64,000 bases of DNA from Defluviicoccus sp. (GTDB lineage: Bacteria > Pseudomonadota > Alphaproteobacteria > Rhodospirillales > Defluviicoccaceae), in NCBI GenBank assembly GCA_029624735.1, contig JARSSM010000011.1:136495-200494 (forward strand). The letters run 5' to 3'. A program made the position numbers and the translations under genes. Shown one piece after another: positions 52,012 through 61,189 of this stretch (the stretch's first letter is position 1; the number at the start of each line of letters is the position of its first letter). The notes under the pieces are model-generated. The model searched no databases and was not told the origin of the DNA. It worked only from the letters and a program-made list of their open reading frames with translations.

Positions 52012-53709
52012 CTAAACGGCCTTGACGCGCACGATCTCCCTGTTCACCGGGTCATGCATGTGGATGGCGCAGGCGAGGCAGGGATCGAAGGAATGGATGG
52101 TGCGCAGCACCTCAAGCGGCTTCTGCGGATCGGCGACCGGATTGCCGAGCAACGAGGCCTCGTAGGGGCCGAGCGCATCCTTTTCGTCGCGCGGGCCGGC
52201 GTTCCAGGTGCTGGGGACGACCGCCTGGTAGTTGGCGATCTTGCCATCGCGGATCACCGTCCAGTGCGACAGAACCCCGCGCGGCGCCTCGTGATAGCCG
52301 AAGCCCTGGATCTCGCCACGCGGGAACCGGGGCCGGTTGTAGGTGTCGAAGTCCCCCTTGGCGATGTTCTGCATCAAGAGGTTCCACTGCTGGTCGAGCG
52401 TTTCGACCAGCACCGCGCAGCGGACCGCGCGTGCGGCATGGCGGCCGATGGTCGAGTGGAGCGCGGCGAGCGGGATCGGCGCGCCCGCCACTTTGCTCGC
52501 GATCTCGATGACGCGGGTCAGGTGGCGCTTGGTCGGCTCGTGTCCAAGCGCGTACATCGCCAGGACGTTGGCGAGCGGTCCCACCTGGGCACGGTCGTCA
52601 TAGAAGGTTGGCGCCTTGACCCAGGAATACTTGCCCGTGTCCTGGAAGCCCGTGTACTCCGGCTTGGTTTCGCCTTTGTAGGGGTGGAGCGCGCCGGATG
52701 TGCTCTGATACCACGAATGCTTGGAGCTTTCCTTGACGCCCTTCTCGAAATACTGGTCCTGATAGCTGGTGATCGCCTTCATGCCGGCGAGGTCGCCGTT
52801 CTTGATGTAGCCGCCCGGCAGCGCGAACTGCGTGCCCTTGGTGTCGAGCGGCATGTCCGGCACCGAGAGATAGTTGAGAACGCCGGAACCGTACTTGGTC
52901 CACTCGGCATAGAGGGCGCCGACGGCGGCGACATCAACGGCGTAGACCTGGTTGACGAAATCGCCGAGCTGATCGATCAGGGCCTTGATCTTGTACAGAC
53001 GCTCGAGCGTCAGCGTCGACTGGCTCTCCGGATTGATCGGGTTCGACACCCCGCCGACGGCGAGGTTTTGGATGTGCGGGGTCTTCGAGCCGAGGATGCC
53101 GACGATCTGGTTGGCGCGGCGCTGATAATCGAGCGCCTGCAGATAGTGGACGACACCGAGCAGGTTGACCTCCGGCGGCAGCTTCATTGCCGGATGGCCC
53201 CAGTAGCCCGAACCGAACACGCCCAACTGGCCTGAAGCGACGAACCCTTTCAGCTTCTCCTGGACCCGGGTGAATTCCTGGACGCTGTTCATCGGCCAGT
53301 TGGACAGGCTTTGCGCCAGGTTCGCGGCCGCCTTCGGGTCCGCCTGCAGTGCCGAGACGATATCGACCCAGTCGAGCGCCGAGAGCTGGTAAAAGTGGAC
53401 GATGTGATCGTGCACGCCGTGCGCGGCGATGATCATGTTGCGGATGTACTGCGCGTTCAGCGGCACTTCGAGGCCGAGCGCATTTTCCACGGCGCGGACC
53501 GAGACGATCGCGTGCACGGTGGTGCAAACGCCGCAGATCCGCTGCGTGAACACCCAGGCATCACGCGGATCGCGCCCCTGCAAGATGACCTCGATACCGC
53601 GCCACATCTGGCCGGACGACCACGAGTCGACCACCTTGCCGCCGTCGACTTCGCAGTCGACGCGCAGATGGCCCTCGATGCGGGTGATGGGATCGACCGT
53701 GATTCGCAT
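52012..53709 (-). CDS. hybC: [NiFe]-hydrogenase large subunit
   Basis: Periplasmic catalytic subunit for H2 oxidation. 565 aa from ATG 53709 behind GGGAGGCAACAAG. The Ni-Fe site is held by RICGVC (Cys59, Cys62) and DPCLACAIH (Cys544, Cys547). After His550 comes a 15-residue tail MHDPVNREIVRVKAV that the protease should remove. MRITVDPITRIEGHLRVDCE is the usual start. No signal peptide: it is carried out by the Tat signal of the small subunit. Confidence 0.96.
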   Translation of the reverse strand: MRITVDPITRIEGHLRVDCEVDGGKVVDSWSSGQMWRGIEVILQGRDPRDAWVFTQRICGVCTTVHAIVSVRAVENALGLEVPLNAQYIRNMIIAAHGVHDHIVHFYQLSALDWVDIVSALQADPKAAANLAQSLSNWPMNSVQEFTRVQEKLKGFVASGQLGVFGSGYWGHPAMKLPPEVNLLGVVHYLQALDYQRRANQIVGILGSKTPHIQNLAVGGVSNPINPESQSTLTLERLYKIKALIDQLGDFVNQVYAVDVAAVGALYAEWTKYGSGVLNYLSVPDMPLDTKGTQFALPGGYIKNGDLAGMKAITSYQDQYFEKGVKESSKHSWYQSTSGALHPYKGETKPEYTGFQDTGKYSWVKAPTFYDDRAQVGPLANVLAMYALGHEPTKRHLTRVIEIASKVAGAPIPLAALHSTIGRHAARAVRCAVLVETLDQQWNLLMQNIAKGDFDTYNRPRFPRGEIQGFGYHEAPRGVLSHWTVIRDGKIANYQAVVPSTWNAGPRDEKDALGPYEASLLGNPVADPQKPLEVLRTIHSFDPCLACAIHMHDPVNREIVRVKAV

Positions 53710-53783
53710 TCTTGTTGCCTCCCGTGGCGTCTCTTTGGCTCGCTTGAGCCCTGGTTTCTTAGTCGCTCGGCCTGTGTTCGATC

Positions 53784-54926
53784 TCAGGCCTTGCGCACGG
53801 CATGCAGGACCGGCAGCTGCTTGACGAAGACGAGGTACAGCATGATCTGGATCGCAAAGATGCCGAGCGTGACGATGATCTCGCCGGTCGAGGGGTAGTA
53901 GCTCCAGCCGTGGCCGGGATCGTAGCCGATCAGGTAGCAGTTCAGCCGGTACATGAAGCCGTTCAGCAGCATCGCCGAGGCCCCGAGAAAGATGTAACGG
54001 GGATGCATGCGGTTGCGCTCCTGCCACAGGAGTGCGATCGCCGCGATGCCGGAGAGGTACTCGACCCAGAAGCTGATTGCCTGGACGTCCATGCGAAACG
54101 CGAGCGGCCAAGCGCCCAGCCGCAACAGGTCGATGAAGCGGACGCCGAGGAAAATGATCAGCACCCACATCATGATGTAGCACAGGCGGCTGAGCAGGCG
54201 GGTCTCGAACGGCCGCTTGAGCGCCACCGAGGACAACGTGGATTCGAAGGCGACGATGGCAAAGCCCATGGTGAAGGCGGTGAACAGAAAGTTGACCGTC
54301 AGCAGCTGCGATTGCCACAGGGGCGACAGCTTGTAACCCAACAAGATCACGACCGTGCCCATCGATGACTGGTGCATCATCGGCAACAGCACGCCGAGCG
54401 CGGTGAAGACGAACATCACCCGGTGCAGCCGCCGGCGCGACTCCTTGAGGCCCAAACGCTCAAAGAAGGTCGGCCCGAACTCGATAATCAGCACGATGAT
54501 GTAAAGGAAGATGCAGAGCGCGGTCTCAAGCAGTACCGAGTTGGTGTTCCACAACCACGGCAACATGATGTTGTAGCCGAGCCACCAGCGGCCGAGGTCG
54601 ATCATGACCGCGATCGCCCCCATGGTGTAGCCGAACAGGCTGGTCATCAGGGCGGCGCGGGCCAGCGGATGGTACTCACCCTGATTGACAATGTAGACGA
54701 GCAGCGCCACGACGAGCCCACCGCAGCCGAGCGCCGTGCCAATGATCAGGTCGATGGCGATCCAGATGCCCCACGGATAGCCGTCGCTCAGGTGGGTGAC
54801 CCCGCCAAGGCCGAACACGAATCGCTGCGTCAGGATCACCGCCGCGGCGAAGACGATCACAAACAGAAAGATGAACGGTGCAGTGACCAGCCGGCCGCCG
54901 ACCGGCGCGTGTTCATGCGTTGCCAT
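53784..54926 (-). CDS. hybB: Hydrogenase membrane subunit HybB (NrfD family)
   Basis: Integral membrane protein of about 10 spans that links the hydrogenase to quinone. 380 aa from ATG 54926 behind GGGAGGC. The GYPWGIWIAIDLIIGTALGC, ARAALMTSLFGYTMGAI and LPWLWNTNSVLLETALCIFL segments match HybB/PsrC proteins, and HPRYIFLGA is near the end. No heme ligands are expected in this family. Overlaps hybA by 14 bases. Confidence 0.93.
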   Translation of the reverse strand: MATHEHAPVGGRLVTAPFIFLFVIVFAAAVILTQRFVFGLGGVTHLSDGYPWGIWIAIDLIIGTALGCGGLVVALLVYIVNQGEYHPLARAALMTSLFGYTMGAIAVMIDLGRWWLGYNIMLPWLWNTNSVLLETALCIFLYIIVLIIEFGPTFFERLGLKESRRRLHRVMFVFTALGVLLPMMHQSSMGTVVILLGYKLSPLWQSQLLTVNFLFTAFTMGFAIVAFESTLSSVALKRPFETRLLSRLCYIMMWVLIIFLGVRFIDLLRLGAWPLAFRMDVQAISFWVEYLSGIAAIALLWQERNRMHPRYIFLGASAMLLNGFMYRLNCYLIGYDPGHGWSYYPSTGEIIVTLGIFAIQIMLYLVFVKQLPVLHAVRKA

Positions 54927-55980
54927 GGGAGCCTCCCTGGCTGTCCGCGGCGTCCTCGTCCGCTTCCGAGTGATGCTTATCGACATTGCGCCGCGCGAGC
55001 AGGATGAGACCCGTGAGCGCCGCCGCCGGTGCGATCATGCCGGTGTAGAGGAAGTGCTGGATGCCTTCCGTCTGCGATGCATAACCGGAGGTCGGAATAT
55101 TCGGCCCGTAGGGCAGGCCAAGCTTGTCGAAGGAGACGGCCGAGAGGTAGAGCGCCTGGGTGCCGCCCAGCACGGTCTCCCCGTACACCTCCTCCCGGTA
55201 CGCCGCCGTGATGACCTTTTCGTGTGGTTCGCGGTGCTCGCCGTACTTGCCGCTGATATCGCCGCGCGGATAGGCGTAGGTATCGCCGGGCTTGAGCGTG
55301 ATCCGCCGATGCGCCTCGGTCCTCAAATCGGCGACGCGACCGAACAAGGTCGCTCCGGTCGGGCACGAGTCGACGCAGCCGGGCAGCTCGCCCTTCGCCA
55401 GCCGGTGCCGGCACAATTCGCATTTCGAGATGCGCCCGAACGCGCCTTCGAACTCAAACTTCGGCACCTGGAACGGACAGGCGTAAACACAGTAGCGGCA
55501 GCCGATGCAGCGATTGGGATCGTTGCTGACGATGCCCGTCACCGGATCCTTCTGCATCGCCGAGACTGGACAGCAGGAGATGCACGACGGATCGACGCAG
55601 TGCAGGCACTGCCGCTTGATGAAGGCGAAGCCGTCCGTTTCGGCATCCTTGGCCGCCATGGTGCCGTTCTGGTAGACCATGATGATGTTGTAGGTCTTGG
55701 CCGAGAGCGTCTTGGCGCTATCCCAGGTGCCAGCGTTCCAGTCGCTCTGGTCAGCCGATATCTCGCGTGGCTTGCCGTTCGCGCTCTTACAAGCGGCAAC
55801 GCACGCCTTGCAGCCGACGCACAGCGTTGAATCGTACAAGAGACCCAGCGCTTCCGGCGCGCGGCCCCTCGGTTCGCGCTGCAGGGCGGCTGCCGCTTCC
55901 TCCGGCGTAGCCGCAACGGCGGCGGCGCTCGCACCAGTAGCCGCAACGCCGCGGAGGAACTGGCGGCGATTGATGGACAT
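54913..55980 (-). CDS. hybA: Hydrogenase ferredoxin-like subunit HybA
   Basis: Electron-transfer protein with four [4Fe-4S] cluster motifs: CVGCKACVAACKSANG, CLHCVDPSCISCCPVSA, CIGCRYCVYACPFQVPKF and CELCRHRLAKGELPGCVDSC. N-terminal Tat signal (NRRQFLRGVAATGAS) and a C-terminal membrane helix (FLYTGMIAPAAALTGLILLA), as in E. coli HybA. 355 aa from ATG 55980 behind AGGAGGCGCAAG. Confidence 0.94.
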   Translation of the reverse strand: MSINRRQFLRGVAATGASAAAVAATPEEAAAALQREPRGRAPEALGLLYDSTLCVGCKACVAACKSANGKPREISADQSDWNAGTWDSAKTLSAKTYNIIMVYQNGTMAAKDAETDGFAFIKRQCLHCVDPSCISCCPVSAMQKDPVTGIVSNDPNRCIGCRYCVYACPFQVPKFEFEGAFGRISKCELCRHRLAKGELPGCVDSCPTGATLFGRVADLRTEAHRRITLKPGDTYAYPRGDISGKYGEHREPHEKVITAAYREEVYGETVLGGTQALYLSAVSFDKLGLPYGPNIPTSGYASQTEGIQHFLYTGMIAPAAALTGLILLARRNVDKHHSEADEDAADSQGGSHGNA

Positions 55981-55997
55981 CTTGCGCCTCCTCTTCC

Positions 55998-57188
55998 TCA
56001 CCGATTCTTAGTGTCGGTCTCGGTGTAATGCGTCGGCTCGAAGGCTTCCTCGGCAACCGGACTTTGTTTGCCCAATCGGCTGGCGAGGACCGCCCCACCG
56101 CCGACCAGGGCGCCCACCACCGTGCCGGTCAACGCCGCGGCACCCGCGGTGATGCCTTGCCCCTTCTCCTCGGAAACACGCGGGAATGCGGTCGGCGGCG
56201 TCACAGTCAACACCTCGGCCATCGCATGGATCGGCTTGGTGAAGCCGACCCCCTTCTCGGTACAGCCGAAGCAGGGATGACCGGTGCCGACCGGCCATGA
56301 GCCCTGACCGACATCGCCGAAGCCGATCGCCGGGCAGTTGGCATAGGTCTCCGGCCCCTTGCAGCCGAGCTTGTAAAGGCACCAGCCCTGGCGGTGGCCC
56401 ATGTCGCCGAACTCAAGGGCGAACCGGCCGGCATCGAAGTGCGGCCTGCGCTCGCAGTTCTCATGAATCAGGCGGCCGTAAGCGAATTTCGGCCGGTTCT
56501 TGGTATCGAGCTCGGGCGGCTTGCCGAAGGTGAGAAGATAGAGGACGGTCGAGAGGAAGTTATAGGAGTTGGGGGGGCAGCCCGGAATGTTGATGACCGT
56601 CTTGCCCGGAAGGACCTCGTGCACGGAGCGGGCCATGGTCGGGTTCGGATCGCTCGAAGGGATGCCGCCCCACGACGCGCAAGACCCGATGCCGATGATC
56701 GCGGCAGCCCCTTCCGCCGCTTCCTGGACCGTTTTCAGCACGGTCTTGCCGGCGATCATGCAGTAGATGCCGTCGTCCTTGGTCGGGATCGAACCGTCGA
56801 CCACCAGCACATACTTGCCCCAGTTCCGCTTCATCGACTGGTCGCGGAACTCTTCCGCCTGATGCCCGGCACCGGTCGCGAGAGTCTCGTGGTAGTCCAG
56901 CGAGATCATGTCGAGGATCAAGGTCTCGACCGTCGGGTGATAGGCGCGGAGCAGCGATTCCGTGCAGCCGGTGCATTCCTGGGCCGAAATCCAGATGACC
57001 GGCGGGCGCGCGGGGCTGGTGGCGGCATTGGCGATCCGCACGCCGAGCGATGGCGACAGCCCGAGCGTCGCGGCGACACCAGTGCAGAATTTCAGAAAGG
57101 TGCGCCGGTCCAGCCCCCCGAGAGCGCCTTTGTAGCCGTCCAACTCGCCAAAGCCACGCGCGTCAGTGGCGATCGATCCACCGCTCAT
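55998..57188 (-). CDS. hybO: [NiFe]-hydrogenase small subunit with Tat signal
   Basis: 396 aa. Tat signal LDRRTFLKFCTGVAATLGL (residues 26-44). Proximal cluster WISAQECTGCTESLLRAYHP, and C-terminal cluster cysteines in GCKGPETYANCPAIGFG and HPCFGCTEKGVGFTKPIH. The C-terminus has a hydrophobic helix (AGAAALTGTVVGALVGGGAV). SD GGGAGGTACGGC. First gene of the operon hybO-hybA-hybB-hybC-hybD, the group 1 hydrogenase-2 type layout. Confidence 0.96.
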   Translation of the reverse strand: MSGGSIATDARGFGELDGYKGALGGLDRRTFLKFCTGVAATLGLSPSLGVRIANAATSPARPPVIWISAQECTGCTESLLRAYHPTVETLILDMISLDYHETLATGAGHQAEEFRDQSMKRNWGKYVLVVDGSIPTKDDGIYCMIAGKTVLKTVQEAAEGAAAIIGIGSCASWGGIPSSDPNPTMARSVHEVLPGKTVINIPGCPPNSYNFLSTVLYLLTFGKPPELDTKNRPKFAYGRLIHENCERRPHFDAGRFALEFGDMGHRQGWCLYKLGCKGPETYANCPAIGFGDVGQGSWPVGTGHPCFGCTEKGVGFTKPIHAMAEVLTVTPPTAFPRVSEEKGQGITAGAAALTGTVVGALVGGGAVLASRLGKQSPVAEEAFEPTHYTETDTKNR

Positions 57189-57335
57189 GCCGTACCTCCC
57201 ATGGCCACATCTTTCCCCGGCCTCGGGAAGGTTCCGGGAGCGTGGCAGTTATATTCGTTCGTTCGCGGCGGAGGATAATAGACATTGAGTAAAAAGCCCA
57301 GAGTTCAAAGCAGCCTCGGGCAAAAAAAGTTTATG

Positions 57336-57354
57336 TATAACGATAATCATTCTC
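57336..57354. promoter_or_regulatory. Fur-box-like site upstream of the hydrogenase operon
   Basis: TATAACGATAATCATTCTC agrees with the 19-base Fur consensus at 16 positions, including GATAATCATT in the middle. It lies about 150 bases before hybO in the otherwise gene-free interval 57189-57537. No strong promoter could be placed. In alphaproteobacteria the Fur homologue is often Mur or Irr, so the binding protein is open. Confidence 0.5.
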
Positions 57355-57537
57355 AATACTGAACAATCCAACCATTGGGCGGCGCTCCTTGACAAAGCAA
57401 GACCGCAATAGTTGCTAACTCTGCTTTCTGTATTTCTCGTGCAGTGACGCGCGGCCAGTCGCTTACCGCAAAGAGCGACGACTCCAACGCGGATTCATTC
57501 ATCCGATGGTTGCGAAATTACGCTGACACAGCGGCCA

Positions 57538-57888
57538 GTGCAGCGACCCAATCGGGCGATTCACGCCCGAGCAAGGTTGTCGCTGCACAACATACTGAAT
57601 CGCGTGCACTTTCGGCACAAACAGGATGTACGCTCTGTTTGTGCCAGTGCACTCGTGCAGCGACCCAATCGGGCGATTCACACCCGAGCAAGGTTGTCGC
57701 TGCACAACATACTGAATCGCGTGCGCTTTCGGCACAAACAGGATCTACGCGCTGTCTGTACCGGTGCACGAGTGCAGCGACCCAATCGGGCGATTCACGC
57801 CCGAGCAAGGTTGTCGCTGCACAACATACTGAATCGCGTGCACTTTCGGCACAAACAGGATCTACGCGCTGTTTGTGCCAGTGCACTA
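57538..57888 (-). repeat. Three tandem 117-bp units, each with two strong hairpins
   Basis: Units start at 57538, 57655 and 57772, all exactly 117 bases. Hairpin A: GTGCAGCGAC pairs with GTCGCTGCAC and encloses CGGGCG-ATTCA-CGCCCG. Hairpin B: GGCACAAACAG pairs with CTGTTTGTGCC, extended outside by GTGCAC / GTGCAC. Unit 2 differs at a few bases; three changes inside stems give G-U pairs on the minus strand but A-C mismatches on the plus strand. The array starts two bases after the DUF2062 stop on that strand, so it would lie in its 3' untranslated RNA. Open frames across it (period divisible by three) are not coding. Confidence 0.93.
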
Positions 57889-57890
57889 GG

Positions 57891-58472
57891 CTATCGCACA
57901 CCGCCCGCAACCGGCTGCGCCCTCTCGCCAAGCGCCCCCAGCCGGCGCGCTTGGCGCCGCCGCAGGTAGGCAACCGACCACAAGTAACCGCCCCAACCGA
58001 AGCCGATCGCGTACGGGACGCAGCCCAGCAGCAGCGGGAGGCCGGTATCGGCGAGCAGAGCCTTGATCACGTGCCCGACCGAGCTCAGGAAATCATCCCC
58101 GGCGAGGAACGCCGACTTCAACCCCTCGACAACGTCATGGTAGGCGAAGTCAAGGTGCCAGTCCCCCAGCATCAGCCGGCCGGTGACGTAGAAGACGTAG
58201 TAGCACGGCCACATGGTGAGCACGTTGGTCACCCACGTCCACGCCACGCCAACCAACAGATTGAAACGCCATCGGGTCGGGCGCATACACAACCACGTGA
58301 GGAACACGAGGTGCATTTGGATGCCGACCAGCGGCGTGAACGCCCAGAACAGGCCAATTGCAGTGCCGCGCGCCGTGAATTCCGGAGAGTGGCGGCTCCG
58401 CTTCAAGGGCACGATCAGCCGCAAATGAATCAAGCGACCCAATCGCCGCCAGGCACCGATGTTCTTCCTCAC
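57891..58472 (-). CDS. DUF2062 membrane protein
   Basis: 193 aa from GTG 58472 behind AGAGAGGTC. Family core: SPEFTARGTAIGLFWAFTPL, VGIQMHLVF, NLLVGVAWTWVTNVLTMWPC and later LLLGCVPYAIGFGWGGYLW: about three to four membrane helices. Function unknown. The C-terminus is basic (LRRRQARRLG). Followed two bases later by the 117-bp repeats. Confidence 0.87.
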   Translation of the reverse strand: MRKNIGAWRRLGRLIHLRLIVPLKRSRHSPEFTARGTAIGLFWAFTPLVGIQMHLVFLTWLCMRPTRWRFNLLVGVAWTWVTNVLTMWPCYYVFYVTGRLMLGDWHLDFAYHDVVEGLKSAFLAGDDFLSSVGHVIKALLADTGLPLLLGCVPYAIGFGWGGYLWSVAYLRRRQARRLGALGERAQPVAGGVR

Positions 58473-58597
58473 CGCGGGACCTCTCTGGCACGCGGCCGCG
58501 GTCGTTATTTCGCCGCAGCCTTGAGAGTCATACTGGCTCTTTCGCGGTCGCTTGAAAAGGCCCCAGGCGCGGCAGGCGCCGAGGAATGGGCACAAGG

Positions 58598-59830
58598 ATG
58601 AGCTATTCCAAGCGCGTGCTGCTCCTGCGCGTGCTGCTGCCGTTCGCCGCCGGCTACTTTCTTTCGTACCTCTATCGCGTCGTCAACGCGGTGATCGCAC
58701 CCGATCTGATCGAAGCCTTTCAGCTCGATGCCGATCAGCTGGGCCTCCTCACCGGCGCCTATTTCCTCACTTTCTCGGCCGCCCAGCTGCCGCTTGGCAT
58801 CGCGCTCGACCGCTTCGGCGCGCGACGCACGGAAGCGCTGCTGCTCGTCGCGGCGGCCGCCGGGGCGTTTGTTTTTGCTGCCGCCGACAGCTTCACCGGC
58901 CTCCTCGTCGGCCGTGCCCTGATCGGTTTCGGCGTTTCCGCCTGCCTGATGGCCGCTTTCAAGGCGTTCGTCGTCTGGTTCGCCAAAGCCAGGCTGCCGC
59001 TCATCAACGGCTGCCAGATGGCGGCCGGCGGCTTAGGAGCCATCGCCGCGACGACGCCGACCGCGGCAGCACTCGCCTTCACCGATTGGCGAGGCGTGTT
59101 CATCGGTCTCGGTGTCCTGACTTTGCTCTGTGCGGGTGCCATCGTCGCCCTGGTTCCGGCCGATGCCGGCACCGTCAGCGGCCAGGTACCGACGCGGTCG
59201 CTGATTGCCGGTGTCGGCCGCATCTACCGCAGTTCACTGTTCTGGCGGGTGGCGCCGGTGACCATCCTCTCACAGGCGAGCTTTCTCGCCATCCAGGGCT
59301 TGTGGTCGGGCCGCTGGCTGGCGGCGGTCGAAGGCTTGGCACGCGCCGAGATCGCCAACACGCTGTTCCTGATTGCGGCAGCAATGATCGCAGGCTTCCT
59401 CTCACTCGGCGGGGCAGCGGAACGCTTGAGCAGGCTCGGCGTCCCGCCGATGGCGCTTGCGATCGCCGGCATGGGCACATTCGCCTTGAGCCAGGCGGTC
59501 ATCATCAGCGGCTGGTTCGCCGGGAGCCCCTGGCCCTGGGTCGCCTTCGGTTTCTTCGGCACCGCCGGCATCGTGCCGTATGCCGCACTGTCGCAACGCT
59601 TTCCGGTCGCGCTCGCCGGCCGCCTCAACACCGCCCTGAACGTGCTCGTTTTTGTCGTGGCCTTCGCGACCCAGTGGGGTATTGGTGTCATCGTCAGCCG
59701 CTGGACAGGGGCGTTCGGCGGCGACCCGGCGAGTGGTTACCGGGCTGCCTTCACCCTCATGCTCGGGCTGCAGCTGGCGGCGACGCTGTGGTTTTTCGCC
59801 TTCCGGCGCGAACAGGTGCCGCAGCACTGA
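58598..59830 (+). CDS. Major facilitator superfamily transporter
   Basis: 410 aa, 12 membrane spans. N-terminal half shows LLPFAAGYFLSYLYRVVNAV and the MFS loop motif DRFGARRTEALL; MGTRMSYSKR precedes. ATG 58598 is preferred (GAGGAAT upstream), ATG 58586 is possible. It belongs to the small-molecule/organic-anion branch with YRVVNAVIAPDL, but the substrate cannot be read from the sequence. Followed by purB after 42 bases. Confidence 0.88.
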   Translation: MSYSKRVLLLRVLLPFAAGYFLSYLYRVVNAVIAPDLIEAFQLDADQLGLLTGAYFLTFSAAQLPLGIALDRFGARRTEALLLVAAAAGAFVFAAADSFTGLLVGRALIGFGVSACLMAAFKAFVVWFAKARLPLINGCQMAAGGLGAIAATTPTAAALAFTDWRGVFIGLGVLTLLCAGAIVALVPADAGTVSGQVPTRSLIAGVGRIYRSSLFWRVAPVTILSQASFLAIQGLWSGRWLAAVEGLARAEIANTLFLIAAAMIAGFLSLGGAAERLSRLGVPPMALAIAGMGTFALSQAVIISGWFAGSPWPWVAFGFFGTAGIVPYAALSQRFPVALAGRLNTALNVLVFVVAFATQWGIGVIVSRWTGAFGGDPASGYRAAFTLMLGLQLAATLWFFAFRREQVPQH

Positions 59831-59872
59831 AAGACCGGCCGGCATTCGGCAAGACGCTTCAAGGGGCCAAGC

Positions 59873-61174
59873 ATGATTCCACGCTACAGCCGCAAGGAGA
59901 TGGCGGCAATCTGGGAGCCCGCGAGCCGCTTTCAGATCTGGCTTGAGATCGAGGCGCATGCGTGTGACGCGCAGGCGGCACTCGGCGTCATCCCGGCCGC
60001 AGCAGCAGCGGCTGTGTGGGAACGAGGACGCTTCGAGGTCGAGCGCATCGATGCCATCGAGCAGGAAACGAAGCACGACGTGATCGCGTTTCTGACCAAC
60101 CTCGCCGAGCACGTCGGCCCTGAGGCGCGCTTCGTGCATCAGGGCATGACGTCATCGGATGTGCTTGATACCTGCCTTGCGGTGCAACTCACACGCGCGA
60201 GCGATCTCCTGCTCGCCGACATCGACCGGGTACTGGCGGCGCTCAAGCGCCGCGCGATCGAACACAAGGGCACGCCTTGCATCGGCCGCAGCCACGGCAT
60301 CCATGCCGAGCCGATCACCTTCGGCTTGAAGCTGGCCTCGTTCTACGCCGAATGGCAGCGCAACCGCAGCCGCCTGGCCGCGGCGCGCGCGGAAGTTGCG
60401 ACGTGCGCTCTTTCCGGAGCCGTCGGCACCTACGCCAACCTGGATCCCGCGGTCGAACGGCATGTCGCCGAAAAGCTCGGCCTCACGATCGAGCCGATCT
60501 CGACCCAGGTCATCCCGCGCGACCGGCACGCGATGTTCTTCGCTACCCTAGGCGTGCTCGCAAGCTCGATCGAACGGTTGGCGATCGAGATCCGCCACCT
60601 GCAGCGGACGGAGGTCCGCGAGGCCGAGGAGTATTTCTCACCCGGCCAGAAAGGCTCGTCGGCGATGCCGCACAAACGCAATCCCATCCTCGCGGAGAAC
60701 CTGACCGGGCTTGCCCGCATGGTGCGCGCGGCCGTGGTTCCGGCGCTCGAAAACGTCGCGCTTTGGCATGAGCGCGACATTTCGCACTCCTCGGTCGAGC
60801 GCTTCATCGCCCCTGACGCAACGATTACGCTCGATTTCGCGCTCGCGCGGCTGGCGGGTGTCATCGACCACCTGGTCGTCTATCCGGACGCAATGGCTGC
60901 CAACCTCCACCGGCTCAAGGGCCTTGTCCACTCGGAGCGGGTACTGCTGGCCCTGACGCAGCATGGCATGAGCCGGGAGGATGCCTATCGCGCGGTTCAG
61001 CGCGCGGCAGCGGCCGTGTGGCGGGGGGAGACGGATTTTCGCGCGGCTCTAGCCGCCGATGCCGAGGTCGCGGGCGTATTGACGGACGCGACGATCGCCG
61101 CCCTGTTCGACGAGGCGCACTACTTCCGCCACGTCGACTACGTGTTCGAGCGGGTTTTCGCCGATGGTGCTTGA
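59873..61174 (+). CDS. purB: Adenylosuccinate lyase
   Basis: Acts twice in purine synthesis (SAICAR and adenylosuccinate cleavage). 433 aa. MIPRYSRKEMAAIWEPASRF is typical; the fumarase-superfamily signature GQKGSSAMPHKRNP and VHQGMTSSDVLDTC with the GRSHGIHAEPITFG segment are intact. Ends 15 bases from the convergent DUF1476 gene. Confidence 0.96.
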   Translation: MIPRYSRKEMAAIWEPASRFQIWLEIEAHACDAQAALGVIPAAAAAAVWERGRFEVERIDAIEQETKHDVIAFLTNLAEHVGPEARFVHQGMTSSDVLDTCLAVQLTRASDLLLADIDRVLAALKRRAIEHKGTPCIGRSHGIHAEPITFGLKLASFYAEWQRNRSRLAAARAEVATCALSGAVGTYANLDPAVERHVAEKLGLTIEPISTQVIPRDRHAMFFATLGVLASSIERLAIEIRHLQRTEVREAEEYFSPGQKGSSAMPHKRNPILAENLTGLARMVRAAVVPALENVALWHERDISHSSVERFIAPDATITLDFALARLAGVIDHLVVYPDAMAANLHRLKGLVHSERVLLALTQHGMSREDAYRAVQRAAAAVWRGETDFRAALAADAEVAGVLTDATIAALFDEAHYFRHVDYVFERVFADGA

Positions 61175-61189
61175 AACCGCAGCGACCGT

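Noticed and set aside
57444..58601. Long plus-strand frame with 39-residue repeats
   Set aside because: The 117-bp repeat period is divisible by three, which keeps several frames open on both strands; the rest of the frame is antisense to the DUF2062 gene.
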